Below, one piece after another: positions 14,970-24,160 of a stretch of 43,150 nt of DNA. This DNA is from a virus. The stretch is from the IMG/VR virus record IMGVR_UViG_3300049440_000140, positions 1-43,150 of that record, one strand, 5' to 3'. The position numbers and the translations under genes were made by a program. The notes beneath the pieces are model-generated. The model worked only from the letters and a program-made list of their open reading frames with translations. It was not told where the DNA came from and ran no database searches. The first letter of the stretch is position 1. Every line of letters starts with the position of its first letter.

Positions 14970-16339
14970 TGTGGTGCCTGACTGCCCGCGGCGAGTAGGC
15001 CGAGGCGTTGGAGCTGGGTCGCGAAATCGGTTGGGCCACCAGCTCCCGGAAACATCCGTAATAGGTCTGAGGCATTGTTGATTGCCTGTCGTCCTGGCGC
15101 GAATGTCTTACCACGAAGGCCGAACGTCTGCTGTGTCGCGCCGAGAATCCCCTCTTTCGCTGACGCGAGTTCGTCTGGCGTTCGTGCGGCATCCGAAAGC
15201 CAGTCTTGGAATCCTGGCTCGCTTTTAGTTGCTGCTGCCTTGATCGGCTGGAGAGTATTCGATCCTCCCGCCTTTATCATGTTGAATCCGCGTGTGTGAG
15301 CTGCGATGTCTGCTGATCGTCGGGCGAAATCGTCCACGGCGGCCTGATAGGATGGCATGTATGGCTGCCCGCTCGGTCCAGTGCCCGCCATCGCGCCGAG
15401 CGCTTGTTGTTTCGCCGCCTTCACATCCGCGAGGCGCGAGTAGAGTCCACTCGGATTCGTCGGATCGGCGACCGCCAGTCCCTTGACTGCCCCCTTCTGA
15501 GAGGCTGAGAGTTCCTTGAACACACGATCAAGGACTTCTGGCACGTCCATCTGCGAGCCGGTACGGCCTGCCTGAATGTTCTGGACGATCGGTGCGATGT
15601 CGGGTTCCGCCAAGAACTGCTGAATGGCCGGCGTGACCTGATTGGCTTTCCCTTCTGCGATGGCTGCCGCATAGAGCTGTTTCGCGCTTGCCGCGCGTTC
15701 CGCCTGCATGGCAAGCGTTTGGGCGTACGGATTCGCTGCGAGGGCAGTCTGTACGCCAGTCGTCAGCCTACCGAGCACTCCGCCCGTAATGCCGCCCGCC
15801 ACAGCACCACCGGTCGCTCTGCCGAGTCGTTGGGCAACGCCGGTGGTTGTCATGGCGACCGGTTCGGGCGCCAATAGTTGCTGCACGCCGCCATAGATCG
15901 CCCCTGCCGCCGCAGGATTCTTGGGCAGGAAGCCCATCGCCGGAGCAGTAGCGAGCGATCCGAGTAGGCGTTCCTTTCTGGACGTCGCCGGATCGATCGC
16001 ACCTTCAATATCACCCAGCGCCTTCTGCGCCTGTCCGTAACTGATCGGCTTGCCACCGAACATCGACGGAATGACGTGGCTCGCACCCGCCGCCGCAGCC
16101 GACTCGAGCATGCTAACGCCGGGAAGATCGGCGAACGTGTTGAGTACGTGCGCCGCGTTGCTCGGCGGTGCTGGCTCATCACCCCACGTCCCCGAAGATC
16201 CCTTCGGAGCCTGTGCGACAGGTCCAGGCGCGGCACGGCGCGAGAGGAAGAACTGACCCGCATTCCGCAATTCTTCATCGGACGCATCGGGATGCGCCGT
16301 GGTGTACTTGTCAAGGAACGCCTTGAGTTCTGGGTCCAT
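14966..16339 (-). CDS. Internal virion/ejection-type protein with glycine zipper
   Basis: 457 residues. N-terminal helix ELKAFLDKYTTAHPDASDEE, then Pro-rich linker, then a long Ala/Gly-rich helical region. RLGRATGGAVAGGITGGVLG (~167-187) is a glycine-zipper segment able to insert in membranes. Helical repeats continue to the end (QAERAASAKQLYAAAIAEGK, LADVKAAKQQALGAM). Composition, length and position after the nozzle and adaptor match podovirus core proteins that are ejected to form a channel. Overlaps its neighbour as TAATG. Confidence 0.55.
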   Translation of the reverse strand: MDPELKAFLDKYTTAHPDASDEELRNAGQFFLSRRAAPGPVAQAPKGSSGTWGDEPAPPSNAAHVLNTFADLPGVSMLESAAAAGASHVIPSMFGGKPISYGQAQKALGDIEGAIDPATSRKERLLGSLATAPAMGFLPKNPAAAGAIYGGVQQLLAPEPVAMTTTGVAQRLGRATGGAVAGGITGGVLGRLTTGVQTALAANPYAQTLAMQAERAASAKQLYAAAIAEGKANQVTPAIQQFLAEPDIAPIVQNIQAGRTGSQMDVPEVLDRVFKELSASQKGAVKGLAVADPTNPSGLYSRLADVKAAKQQALGAMAGTGPSGQPYMPSYQAAVDDFARRSADIAAHTRGFNMIKAGGSNTLQPIKAAATKSEPGFQDWLSDAARTPDELASAKEGILGATQQTFGLRGKTFAPGRQAINNASDLLRMFPGAGGPTDFATQLQRLGLLAAGSQAPQ

Positions 16340-17616
16340 TATGGCTTCTTCTTTCCGCCGCGATTGGCGATATATGCCTCAAGATCGTTGTTCGACGCTC
16401 CAGTAGGCCCGCCGCCTGCGCCCTGTACGGGGAAGTGATCGAGGAGATCCTTTCGGTACGACTGTTTCAATGTGATCGTCGGCATCACGTCACCAGCTTG
16501 CAATCCTGCCAGTTCGGTATCAAGCGTTCCCTGATGCTCCGTGTACCGGCGCGACATCAGGTTGCCCATGATGTTTCCAAACCGCTTCTGTGCGGCGAGA
16601 TATTGCTGGTATTCTGGATTCGCTGCACCGAGCCCCATGTTGCCCAACAATCGTTGGCCACCAGCATAGAGTCCTTGTCCCTGCGTGGACTGCGCCGATG
16701 CAAGCAGGCCGGAACCGGGACCAACCAGAGACGGATTCTTCCCATATTTCGCCTCGTACTTGGTCATGATGTCGTCAGCTTCTTTTGCCTGTGCTGACAT
16801 GGCCGCAAGAGCCTGAGGTGACAAGGCGCCCTGCCCCCCAAAGCCACCCTGCGGTTTGGTCATCCCGCGCGCAGCGGCTTCTTGCTCCGTGACATAAAGA
16901 TCTTGATTCGAGTTGGGATCATGCGCCCAAATCATCTTCGGTCGCATCGCATCGATCTTCATACGTTCGATCGCATTCACAGAGCCCTGTTGCTGCTTGG
17001 CACGTTGGTTTTTGACTTCCTCGAGATAGTTGATGTTCGGATCATACGTCGCTTTCGGATCGGCGTTGGGAAATTCGTGCATGTATGCGCCGAAGTACGA
17101 CCGATTGATGGTATCAGCTTTTTTCTGGGCATCGGCCGCTTCCTGCGTCTTGAGTGCCGCCGCCGCCATCGTCCGCTGATGCTCAACATCCATCTCTTGG
17201 TGATACCGCGCATCCTCGGCTCGTCCCGCGCGTAGTTCAGACAATGCCTCAGGCGTGCGGCTTGGATCAAGAACAAACGAGTCCTGACCGCCCGCCGCTG
17301 TCGGGAGAGTCGCGAGTTGCGGACTTCCGAACTGGCTGTAGTCCGTGCCACCACTGAATGCCCCAGCACCCGGAGCGTTCTGGAGTACCGACTGATTCGT
17401 GTTGCGCTGCGTCAGAGCATTCAGCGCATCCTGTGGGTCAGTCCCCGGCGTGACTGGTGTCGCCCCCAACTTGACCATCGTTGACAGGCGAGCCAGCGCG
17501 TCCTGCGCCCTGCGCGCTTGCTGCGCCTCACGCAACGCCGCTTGCGTCTCTAGATCGGTGCCCAGCCCAACGCCAGCCTGACCCAGACCGGCAAGGAATG
17601 CGAGTGGTGACGGCAT
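16339..17616 (-). CDS. Internal virion-type helical protein
   Basis: 425 residues from ATG 17616, six bases after GGAGG (a GTG at 17619 is in frame). N-terminus SPLAFLAGLGQAGVGLGTDL is amphipathic and Gly-rich. A long Q/A/R helix follows (AALREAQQARRAQDALARLS). A mid segment EHQRTMAAAALKTQEAADAQ and many Gly/Ala/Gln stretches continue to a basic GGKKKP end. Likely part of the same ejection or core set as its neighbours. No lysozyme or protease motif visible. Confidence 0.5.
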   Translation of the reverse strand: MPSPLAFLAGLGQAGVGLGTDLETQAALREAQQARRAQDALARLSTMVKLGATPVTPGTDPQDALNALTQRNTNQSVLQNAPGAGAFSGGTDYSQFGSPQLATLPTAAGGQDSFVLDPSRTPEALSELRAGRAEDARYHQEMDVEHQRTMAAAALKTQEAADAQKKADTINRSYFGAYMHEFPNADPKATYDPNINYLEEVKNQRAKQQQGSVNAIERMKIDAMRPKMIWAHDPNSNQDLYVTEQEAAARGMTKPQGGFGGQGALSPQALAAMSAQAKEADDIMTKYEAKYGKNPSLVGPGSGLLASAQSTQGQGLYAGGQRLLGNMGLGAANPEYQQYLAAQKRFGNIMGNLMSRRYTEHQGTLDTELAGLQAGDVMPTITLKQSYRKDLLDHFPVQGAGGGPTGASNNDLEAYIANRGGKKKP

Positions 17617-19121
17617 CACCCACCTCCGCCATACTGCAAGAGACCGAGGATGTAGTTCTGGTAGTTGTTTGTTGCGTTCTGGTTCAGCGCATTCGTCGCG
17701 AGATCGTTCTGGAAGCCCTGCTCACCATACCCCATCAGTTGCGAGAGCCAATTCTGCTGGTTCTGCTGGCCCTGTGTCCCAACCTGATTGCCTTGATTGA
17801 TCGCATTCGCCTGATACTGGCCCAACGTCTGCGCGTAATTCTGCGCGAGATCCTGTGCCATCGACTGCTGCGCGCTGCGCTGGCCGATGTTCAGGTCTGA
17901 GAGATTGCCGGCGCCGATCGTGGATGTGCCGAGTCCGCGGCGGGCCATGTCCTCACCGAGTGCTCGCTGCTTCATCGTGAACTGGTCCTGAATGTTGCCA
18001 CCCAGCCAGTTGTAGAGATCCTTGACGTTCTGCTGGCCGTAGGGCGACGGGTTGTTGAGTTGGTTCATTGCCGCCGTTTGCGTCGCGCTCTGGAGACCGC
18101 CCCCGGCCCCTTGTCCCTGTGCGCCTCCCGTCAATGCGCCGAGGATGTCGTATCCCTGTGGGGCGGACGCTGGCGGGGGAGACGGCGGTGGCTGATACCA
18201 GTTGCCGAACCCCACCGGAATTGCACCCGGAGGTGGTGGACCATTGCCATATCCTGCTGGATAGCCCGGCTGTGAGCCCGGCGCATTACTCCCACTCGAT
18301 GACGATTGAATCGGCGGCGGCGCTCCACCACTGGCGAGCGTCATCGGATTGAATGTCGTGTCCATCGATGGGCCACCGGTCGGTGCCGCTCTGGTCTGAG
18401 GTGGAATCACTGGCGTAGCGGTCGGGGCCGTAGGCGCGACATAGCCGGGCGGTAGACCCGTCCCAGCGTCCTTCGGACCACCCAGCCCACCACCATTGAG
18501 TCCACCATTCAGTGGCATCGAGGCTTGGATCGCGGCACCCGCCGCAGGATTCCCGGGGTTCCCTTGGTCAAAGTAGTTCTGGTTCTCGGCGTTGATGATG
18601 TTCTGCCAGTCGCTCTGCGTCGCACCGGGTTGAACCGAACCATTGACATACGAGTACGAGTAGCCAGTCGGCGAACTGGTGTCATTCACCAAGCCGTTCA
18701 ACTGCTGCCCGTTGTTGAACGCATTGCCGTACTGCGCCCCCGTTCCGAGCGTGAAGCCTGATGGCAACCCGCCCGTCTGTGGCGCGACGGTCATCGGCGG
18801 CGTCTGCCCTTGCGGGCCAGCAATCCCCATTGGGGGTGCTGCGCCGCTCACATCTCGAGTCGCTGGCTGTGTCGGTGCTGGCATCGGCGGACGCGCATAG
18901 CCCGCGAGCTGCATCTGGGCAAACGTCTGCGGCGGTGCAGACGGAGCGCCACCGAGATTCGGCTGCACTTGTGACTTGGGCGGCTGGTTCGCCTGTCCTG
19001 CCTGATTGGGCGTCGTCCCCCCACCACCGTTCAACTGTGGCGGATTGACATTATCCAACGTCGGGTCACCCGCGTTCTTCGCGTAGTTGTAGGGCAACTG
19101 GGTTGAGCCATAGAAGGCCAT
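17616..19121 (-). CDS. Low-complexity P/G/Q-rich virion protein
   Basis: 501 residues, with a strong GGGAGG five bases before ATG 19121. The first ~330 residues are disordered-looking and rich in Pro, Gly, Asn and Gln (PPPPGAIPVGFGNWYQPPPS). The last ~150 are helical and Gln/Asn-rich (QFTMKQRALGEDMARRGLGT, STIGAGNLSDLNIGQRSAQQ, QDLAQNYAQTLGQYQANAIN). The RGLGxST pattern recurs in phage internal virion proteins. Role in DNA ejection is inferred from context. Confidence 0.5.
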   Translation of the reverse strand: MAFYGSTQLPYNYAKNAGDPTLDNVNPPQLNGGGGTTPNQAGQANQPPKSQVQPNLGGAPSAPPQTFAQMQLAGYARPPMPAPTQPATRDVSGAAPPMGIAGPQGQTPPMTVAPQTGGLPSGFTLGTGAQYGNAFNNGQQLNGLVNDTSSPTGYSYSYVNGSVQPGATQSDWQNIINAENQNYFDQGNPGNPAAGAAIQASMPLNGGLNGGGLGGPKDAGTGLPPGYVAPTAPTATPVIPPQTRAAPTGGPSMDTTFNPMTLASGGAPPPIQSSSSGSNAPGSQPGYPAGYGNGPPPPGAIPVGFGNWYQPPPSPPPASAPQGYDILGALTGGAQGQGAGGGLQSATQTAAMNQLNNPSPYGQQNVKDLYNWLGGNIQDQFTMKQRALGEDMARRGLGTSTIGAGNLSDLNIGQRSAQQSMAQDLAQNYAQTLGQYQANAINQGNQVGTQGQQNQQNWLSQLMGYGEQGFQNDLATNALNQNATNNYQNYILGLLQYGGGG

Positions 19122-19122
19122 G

Positions 19123-19671
19123 TTAGCCTCCCGCGTTCTGCGGATACCCGAGTTTCGCGAGAATCGCCTGAAGCGTACTGGTATTCACACCACCAGCACC
19201 CGGCTTGTAGTTCGCCGACGCTGCTGCATTGGCCGCGAGTTGGGCTGCGGCACCACCAGTGGGCTGTCCCTGAAGCTGGTTGAGCCCCTGCGTGTAGTCG
19301 CGGGGCTGAAATGCGGTTGGCGGTGCCGAGTTCATGGCCAGATACTGTGCCTTATCGGCCACCGGAGCGCGGTTCAGCAACGACTGCGCGTTCAGGCCCA
19401 GCGATTGGGCGAACTCCTGCGCCTGTTGCTTGCGCTGTGCCTCGCTACCGGCATAACTCGCGATGCCAGAGGCGAGATTGCCGCCAAATTTGAGAATATC
19501 GCCCCAAGTGAGCCCACCGGGGAGCGATGAGCCCGACACATTCCCAGATGGGGTCTGTCCCTCGCCACCGGGCAGTGAAACACCGCCCGGCACTGGCAGG
19601 CCTGGACTATTGGTGGTCTGAAACCCTGGCGTCCATCCCGGCGGCGCCCATGGAGCGGTTGGATAGCCCAT
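19123..19671 (-). CDS. Small internal virion-type protein
   Basis: 182 residues. Pro/Gly-rich arm (1-50), then LKFGGNLASGIASYAGSEAQ (Gly-zipper-like), a helical QRKQQAQEFAQSLGLNAQSL region and a Gly-rich end. Composition matches the 501-residue neighbour directly downstream (one base between stop and start). Start ATG 19671 has GGAG eight bases before it. Probably a component of the same internal structure. Confidence 0.5.
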   Translation of the reverse strand: MGYPTAPWAPPGWTPGFQTTNSPGLPVPGGVSLPGGEGQTPSGNVSGSSLPGGLTWGDILKFGGNLASGIASYAGSEAQRKQQAQEFAQSLGLNAQSLLNRAPVADKAQYLAMNSAPPTAFQPRDYTQGLNQLQGQPTGGAAAQLAANAAASANYKPGAGGVNTSTLQAILAKLGYPQNAGG

Positions 19672-19683
19672 TCTTCGACTCCG

Positions 19684-20070
19684 TTAGGTGAACAACACGG
19701 GAAGAACTTGAACTGTATAAGTACCACTCGCCATCGCGAGTTGGAGCACACCGCTCGACAAGCTATATGTTCGCACCGCCGCCACGCCCAGCGTTGAGCC
19801 GCCACCAATCACTAGAACCGTGCTCCCTGATGGATGCCACGCGATCAAATCGGCAAATGATTTGCTCGAGCCATCATCACCGGTCACAAACGCCATCGCC
19901 TGTCCTGCTGGCACATCACAAATCTGTGTGGCCGATGATACCGAAACGCCTGTCTGCGGTGTGACGTAGTTCTGCAACTGGTTCAACGCACCGCGCACCT
20001 GATCCGGTCCTGTCGAATCATCCCATGGTCGCACGGGGCGTGAGAAGGGGACAAGCGCGCGAATTGTCAT
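19684..20070 (-). CDS. Small beta structural protein after the nozzle gene
   Basis: 128 residues from ATG 20070 (ATGA overlap with the nozzle-like gene; the longer open frame is a shadow of that gene). Strands alternate through SATQICDVPAGQAMAFVTGD, STVLVIGGGSTLGVAAVRTY and GTYTVQVLPVLFT. The single domain resembles small podovirus tail or core-stabilising proteins. No specific family. Confidence 0.6.
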   Translation of the reverse strand: MTIRALVPFSRPVRPWDDSTGPDQVRGALNQLQNYVTPQTGVSVSSATQICDVPAGQAMAFVTGDDGSSKSFADLIAWHPSGSTVLVIGGGSTLGVAAVRTYSLSSGVLQLAMASGTYTVQVLPVLFT

Positions 20071-22283
20071 CGTTGCCCGAGCAAGTTGCCCTGCACCGTC
20101 GCGTAGGCGTACTGCGATCCATTGAGTCCCGAGTCCTCGATCACAATGTCGATATACGTCCCCGTCCCGCCCGGCGAGATGTAGTACGTGTGCTCGGCCA
20201 AGGGATCGGTCACACTGGGGAAGAATTGCACCGTCTGTCCACCATATTCCGTCGTAGTCACGATCTCGACCGATGGATTCTGGTTGATCTGTGCGGTCAG
20301 ATTGATCCATCGCCACGACTTTGAGAACATACGACTGTTCAAATCGGAGCCGAACATGCGACGGAGCTGGAGATTGCACTGAAACTCAGCACCCGCGAAG
20401 CCAACAGGCGGAATGTCGTCCGTGTATGAATTGAGCCAATCGCATTCCGAGACCGTTAAGCCAGCCATGGCGGTGCCGCCAAATACGACGCGCCAGAGAT
20501 GGTTGTCGCCGGCCGAATCATCGACGTTAAAGAACTTCTTGACACCCTGCGCGTAACTGTACGTGAATGGCCCCGACCACGATCCGAGAATCACGTTATA
20601 GACGTACATGCCCGGCAGTGTGAACCCGGGGGTGGCCTGGAACGTCGTTGCGACCCACACTTCGTTGAACTGACGGTTGAAGTGCAGAACACACTCGCTC
20701 GGGTTAATGATCTGCTGCTGGAGCAACGGAACGAGCGGATCTGGCTTCTCGGGCGTGCCAACCGGCAGTACCGTCGCTCCGTTCGTCTTGTAGAGGCCCA
20801 GATTTGTGATGAAATAGGCGATGTCGCCTGTACTCAGCTCGTTGGCGATGCAGACACCATCGACCGTCGCATTCGCCATCCCGATGTCGGCATTCAATGC
20901 CTGTGGCTTGACCGCGATGTCGTCCTGCCCCCAGCCCGTCAGTACCGAGATGCCGCGCTGGTGCCAGATCAACAGTGATCCATTGACCGGTGCACAAGCC
21001 ACGATCGCCGACAGCCCGAAGGTCTGGACGACAATCTCACCGCCCTGCTGCGTCGGATCGCCCAGCGAATCGCCGCCCGTTGAACCGAGCACGGCAGACA
21101 GGTTGGAGTAGTACAGGGAGTTCGGATGCCCAAAGGCGTTCCAGCCCCACAGACGACCGTTGTAGACGCAGAGCCCTTTGACGAACGGCGTGGTTCCAGG
21201 CAGTCGCGTGATCGTCAGTTCAGGCGTCGAGACCGACTGCCGCACCGCGCACACGCCCTGCGCCCATCGTCCACTGACATTCGTCCATGACATGGTGGAC
21301 GGTGAGGTCGTCACGACCTTGTATGACGCACCGGCGAACGTGGCCCCCGCACCAAAACTCGTCTGGCCAGCACCAACAGCGGGCGTCAACGCGCCCTGCC
21401 CTCGGATGACATCAATCAAGAAGTCGCCAGCCGCGACAGACAGCACTTCTGATGGCTGCGGCGGTGTCGTGCCACTGGCGCCAACGAGATCGATGGCCTC
21501 GAATGGCGTCGTCTGATCCACACCAAAAAGGGTGATGGAAGCCGCAGTCGCGAAGGAGGACGAGGCGTTCATCGTCGCCTTGATCGTCAGCGCACCGGTC
21601 TGCGGTGGGGCGGTATACGACCAGATTTCGACCGTCTCAGGCTGGCCGGGAAAACTGAACGTCCCGAGTTTCGTACAGGCGAGATTCAATCCGGTCGGAT
21701 CGATCACGACCGAGAGTCCCGTCGTGCCCGTCAATGACAGCGTGACCGCCAGCACCCGATTCGAGCCAGTACCAAAGACATGAGTCCATGATGCCGTTGA
21801 CGCGCTCGCCACTACCGAGGCGGTCGCGTCAACAGTGATCGCATCGTGAGCGGGCGATGCTTTGTAGACCGGCGCGGTATTATCGCCAGCGACGTACATG
21901 ACCTCTGGCGAGAGGTTGTCCGTGAAAATGGTCGGGCGGTATTGCGGTAGCGCGCCGATGTCCGTCCATGTCCGCGGGAACGTGCCATAGGTCGTTGAAT
22001 AGACATGACCAGTCGTCGCGTTCGTTGCGGCGCCAAATACATAGGCCTGACCCTGCGTCGGCCAGTAAATCCCACCGTAGACTGAGCCAGCCGTATCGAA
22101 TGTCGTGATCGCGGCAGTCTGAACGAGCTTTGTCCCCTGTCGCTTGAGCGCCGCGCCAAAGGGCGAGAGACGAAAGTTCGTCAGGTCGCGTGCTTGATCC
22201 GGCCGCAGAAAGGCTGGATCCGCGACGTTGTTGAGTCCGCCACTGAATCCCGCTTGTGAATCCTCGATGATCTGACGTCCCAT
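20067..22283 (-). CDS. Tail nozzle (tail tubular protein B-like)
   Basis: 738 residues from ATG 22283. The start GFSGGLNNVADPAFLRPDQA followed by NFRLSPFGAALKRQGT matches the usual opening of podovirus nozzle proteins (T7 gp12 type). Repeated blades of a propeller-like fold follow (VFGAATNATTGHVYST, PEVMYVAGDNTAPVYK, LLIWHQRGISVLTGWG, IAYFITNLGLYKTNG, MYVYNVILGSWSGP). Residues ~145-350 hold an inserted beta-sandwich (VLAVTLSLTGTTGLSVVIDP ... RWAQGVCAVR) like the N-terminal domain of the repeat tail protein. It would close the short tail until infection. Confidence 0.7.
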   Translation of the reverse strand: MGRQIIEDSQAGFSGGLNNVADPAFLRPDQARDLTNFRLSPFGAALKRQGTKLVQTAAITTFDTAGSVYGGIYWPTQGQAYVFGAATNATTGHVYSTTYGTFPRTWTDIGALPQYRPTIFTDNLSPEVMYVAGDNTAPVYKASPAHDAITVDATASVVASASTASWTHVFGTGSNRVLAVTLSLTGTTGLSVVIDPTGLNLACTKLGTFSFPGQPETVEIWSYTAPPQTGALTIKATMNASSSFATAASITLFGVDQTTPFEAIDLVGASGTTPPQPSEVLSVAAGDFLIDVIRGQGALTPAVGAGQTSFGAGATFAGASYKVVTTSPSTMSWTNVSGRWAQGVCAVRQSVSTPELTITRLPGTTPFVKGLCVYNGRLWGWNAFGHPNSLYYSNLSAVLGSTGGDSLGDPTQQGGEIVVQTFGLSAIVACAPVNGSLLIWHQRGISVLTGWGQDDIAVKPQALNADIGMANATVDGVCIANELSTGDIAYFITNLGLYKTNGATVLPVGTPEKPDPLVPLLQQQIINPSECVLHFNRQFNEVWVATTFQATPGFTLPGMYVYNVILGSWSGPFTYSYAQGVKKFFNVDDSAGDNHLWRVVFGGTAMAGLTVSECDWLNSYTDDIPPVGFAGAEFQCNLQLRRMFGSDLNSRMFSKSWRWINLTAQINQNPSVEIVTTTEYGGQTVQFFPSVTDPLAEHTYYISPGGTGTYIDIVIEDSGLNGSQYAYATVQGNLLGQR

Positions 22284-22285
22284 GG

Positions 22286-22978
22286 TCAGCCCGCCCAATC
22301 TTCGGGGAGGTCGAACGCTTCAGCAACGATCGGCCACACGCTCTCACGGCCGAGATCCAGCAACATCTCATCGTGCATGGTCGTGTAGATGGCGTTGATG
22401 TCCGCCGCGGCCTGCACTTCGCTCCCGCCTTTCGTCAGTGCGAGAACTGCGGCTCGCCACGGAATCAGATCCTCGTACCCATTCGGGAAACTGATCTCAT
22501 CCACCAGCGTCAGCAGGTTATCGGCTCGCGTCGGGCGCCAGTTCGTGGTGATCGTCATGCTCTGGCCCGATGCCACCGGCAGCACCTGCATCTGGTCGCC
22601 AAAGCGGTACCAGACATAGGGCAGCGACGTATTGGGCTGCGGGTTCGGAAACTGACGGTACTTCGCTTGTCGGTAGAAGTATTGGACCTGCCCGCCCGAT
22701 GTCCCCGGCTGTGCCACCGAGAGCACGCGATACCAGAACTGTTCAGAGTTGCCGCCGCCGTCATTCAGGTCCGAGAGCGGGATGCGCCCGTTGCTGTCCT
22801 GGCTGACGTTCACCTGCTGCATGTTGTAGCCATTATTCACGTTCAGCAGATCGGCCCATTCCTTCCAATGCGCGATCCCGACCCATCGCTTGAGGATCGC
22901 ATCGCTCCATTGGGCAGATCCGACCGCGTTCATTACCTCGCGGGTTAGATCGATGGCCTGCTGAACGGTGAGCGCCAT
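22286..22978 (-). CDS. Head-tail adaptor (tail tubular protein A-like)
   Basis: 230 residues. The N-terminal helices (VQQAIDLTREVMNAVGSAQW, DAILKRWVGIAHWKEWADLL), a central beta hairpin (EQFWYRVLSVAQPG, YFYRQAKYRQFPN) and C-terminal helix with ISFPNGYEDLIPWRAAVLAL are the layout of podovirus adaptor or gatekeeper proteins (T7 gp11 type). It docks under the portal and holds the nozzle. It lies directly before the nozzle gene (TGACCATG junction), as expected. Confidence 0.75.
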   Translation of the reverse strand: MALTVQQAIDLTREVMNAVGSAQWSDAILKRWVGIAHWKEWADLLNVNNGYNMQQVNVSQDSNGRIPLSDLNDGGGNSEQFWYRVLSVAQPGTSGGQVQYFYRQAKYRQFPNPQPNTSLPYVWYRFGDQMQVLPVASGQSMTITTNWRPTRADNLLTLVDEISFPNGYEDLIPWRAAVLALTKGGSEVQAAADINAIYTTMHDEMLLDLGRESVWPIVAEAFDLPEDWAG

Positions 22979-23559
22979 TACTTCACGACCTCCAAGAGCC
23001 GCTTGGGCTCACGATGAAGATCCGCACCCTGCACCATCGGATGCGCCCGCTCTGCACCGGCCCGCACCAAGCGCAGGTGGTCGTTCTCATCGAGCACCTT
23101 CCGAGTCCCATCCTCTACCACCTTGTCGATGTTCTTCTCGTCGGCCTGCGCGTAGAGTTTTTTCGCCTGCTCGACCAGTCGATCGGCTTCGGCTCGAGGA
23201 TCCCGTGAGATCGCCCGATCGCCATACCGTCGTGCCACCCACGCCACCATATCGTCCGTCCGAATCTCACGCGGAAAACTGGTGAGCACGTCGAAGGCTT
23301 GTGCCTCTGACATCTCACCCGTCTGGACCCGCTGCCATCGCGGGTCGCCTTCGCGCCACCCTTCCTTCAGGTAGAAGGCACTCTGCCCCCACGCCCCATT
23401 GATCCACTCGATCTTGAGGCGTGGGGAGATTTTCGCGAGTGCGGTAACGACTTCCGAGGGTGGGATGGGATCACCACGCGGCGTAATGAACGTGGCGCCG
23501 GCAGTCGGGCCGGCAAAGACCTGTTGGGTCGGTGTGTTCTCGCCGAGTGCTAATGCCAT
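22978..23559 (-). CDS. Helical structural/assembly protein
   Basis: 193 residues with AGGAG five bases before ATG 23559. A short beta part (GATFITPRGDPIPPSEVVTA, FYLKEGWREGDPRW) precedes charged helices (RDPRAEADRLVEQAKKLYAQ, DEKNIDKVVEDGTRKVLDEN). It lies between the decoration-type and adaptor genes. No recognised family; a connector or core component is a reasonable guess. Overlaps the adaptor start by one base (TAATG). Confidence 0.6.
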   Translation of the reverse strand: MALALGENTPTQQVFAGPTAGATFITPRGDPIPPSEVVTALAKISPRLKIEWINGAWGQSAFYLKEGWREGDPRWQRVQTGEMSEAQAFDVLTSFPREIRTDDMVAWVARRYGDRAISRDPRAEADRLVEQAKKLYAQADEKNIDKVVEDGTRKVLDENDHLRLVRAGAERAHPMVQGADLHREPKRLLEVVK

Positions 23560-23569
23560 CGTCTCCTCG

Positions 23570-24064
23570 TTATCGAATCACTGAGATTTCAACGCCCATC
23601 TTGAGCACCGGAACCGTCGTAACCGTCGTCGCGGCGACGATCTTCCACAACAGCGTGTCGCCGGGATCGAGTGTCGCATTGACATCCGTCGCCGTAATGG
23701 GGAAATCGACGTTGTTGTCAGCGCCGGTAAACACCGTGGTCGTGATGTCCTGAGCCGCCGTCAACGTGACTGCGCTCGGCGTCCCCTGATTGTTATTACG
23801 GACGAGCTGTGCGGTGATCGCGCCACCGCCCGCCGCACCAGTCCAGCCCTGCGCCGAAGCAGCGACTACCTTGAACTTTCGCGACGCAGGAACGGCGATG
23901 TAGACACTGTTCGTCGCCGTGCCGGTGAGCGGATAACCGCCCGTCCCGATTGCTTCTGAGAGCGTCTGAAACGACGCCCCGAAGTCAGACGGATGTGGTC
24001 GGAAATTGAAGGGCCAGAACGCATACTTGCGAGTTCCGCCCAGTGTTGGTGCAACGGGAGCCAT
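23570..24064 (-). CDS. Capsid decoration-like protein
   Basis: 164 residues, ATG 24064 preceded by GAGGAA at about 8 nt. Aromatic N-terminal arm (YAFWPFNFRPHPSDFGASF), then a beta-sandwich with Thr/Val strands (SVYIAVPASRKFKVVAASAQ, DITTTVFTGADNNVDFPI, DTLLWKIVAATTVTTVP). Position directly after the major capsid gene, separated from it by a large hairpin, suggests a separately dosed head decoration protein. Homology cannot be confirmed here. Confidence 0.6.
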   Translation of the reverse strand: MAPVAPTLGGTRKYAFWPFNFRPHPSDFGASFQTLSEAIGTGGYPLTGTATNSVYIAVPASRKFKVVAASAQGWTGAAGGGAITAQLVRNNNQGTPSAVTLTAAQDITTTVFTGADNNVDFPITATDVNATLDPGDTLLWKIVAATTVTTVPVLKMGVEISVIR

Positions 24065-24110
24065 GATTTATTCCTCGGCCTGAGAGGCGAAATCGCGATC
24101 GTCCAACGAC

Positions 24111-24152
24111 CGGAACGGGCTGGGAGGATTTCGCTTGCCCCAACCCGTTCCG
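24111..24152 (-). terminator. Hairpin between capsid and decoration-like genes
   Basis: Arms CGGAACGGGCTGGG (24111-24124) and its near-perfect complement (24139-24152), 14 bp with a ~14-nt loop. The single non-pair is a C-A mismatch in plus-strand RNA but a G-U pair in minus-strand RNA, so the fold favours the transcribed late strand. It has no U-tract; it may attenuate or protect the capsid message. Confidence 0.5.
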
Positions 24153-24160
24153 TTGGCTCC

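Noticed and set aside
20071-20379. N-terminal extension of the 128-residue protein into the nozzle gene
   Set aside because: The part upstream of ATG 20070 is a shadow of the nozzle frame and the ATGA overlap marks the real start.
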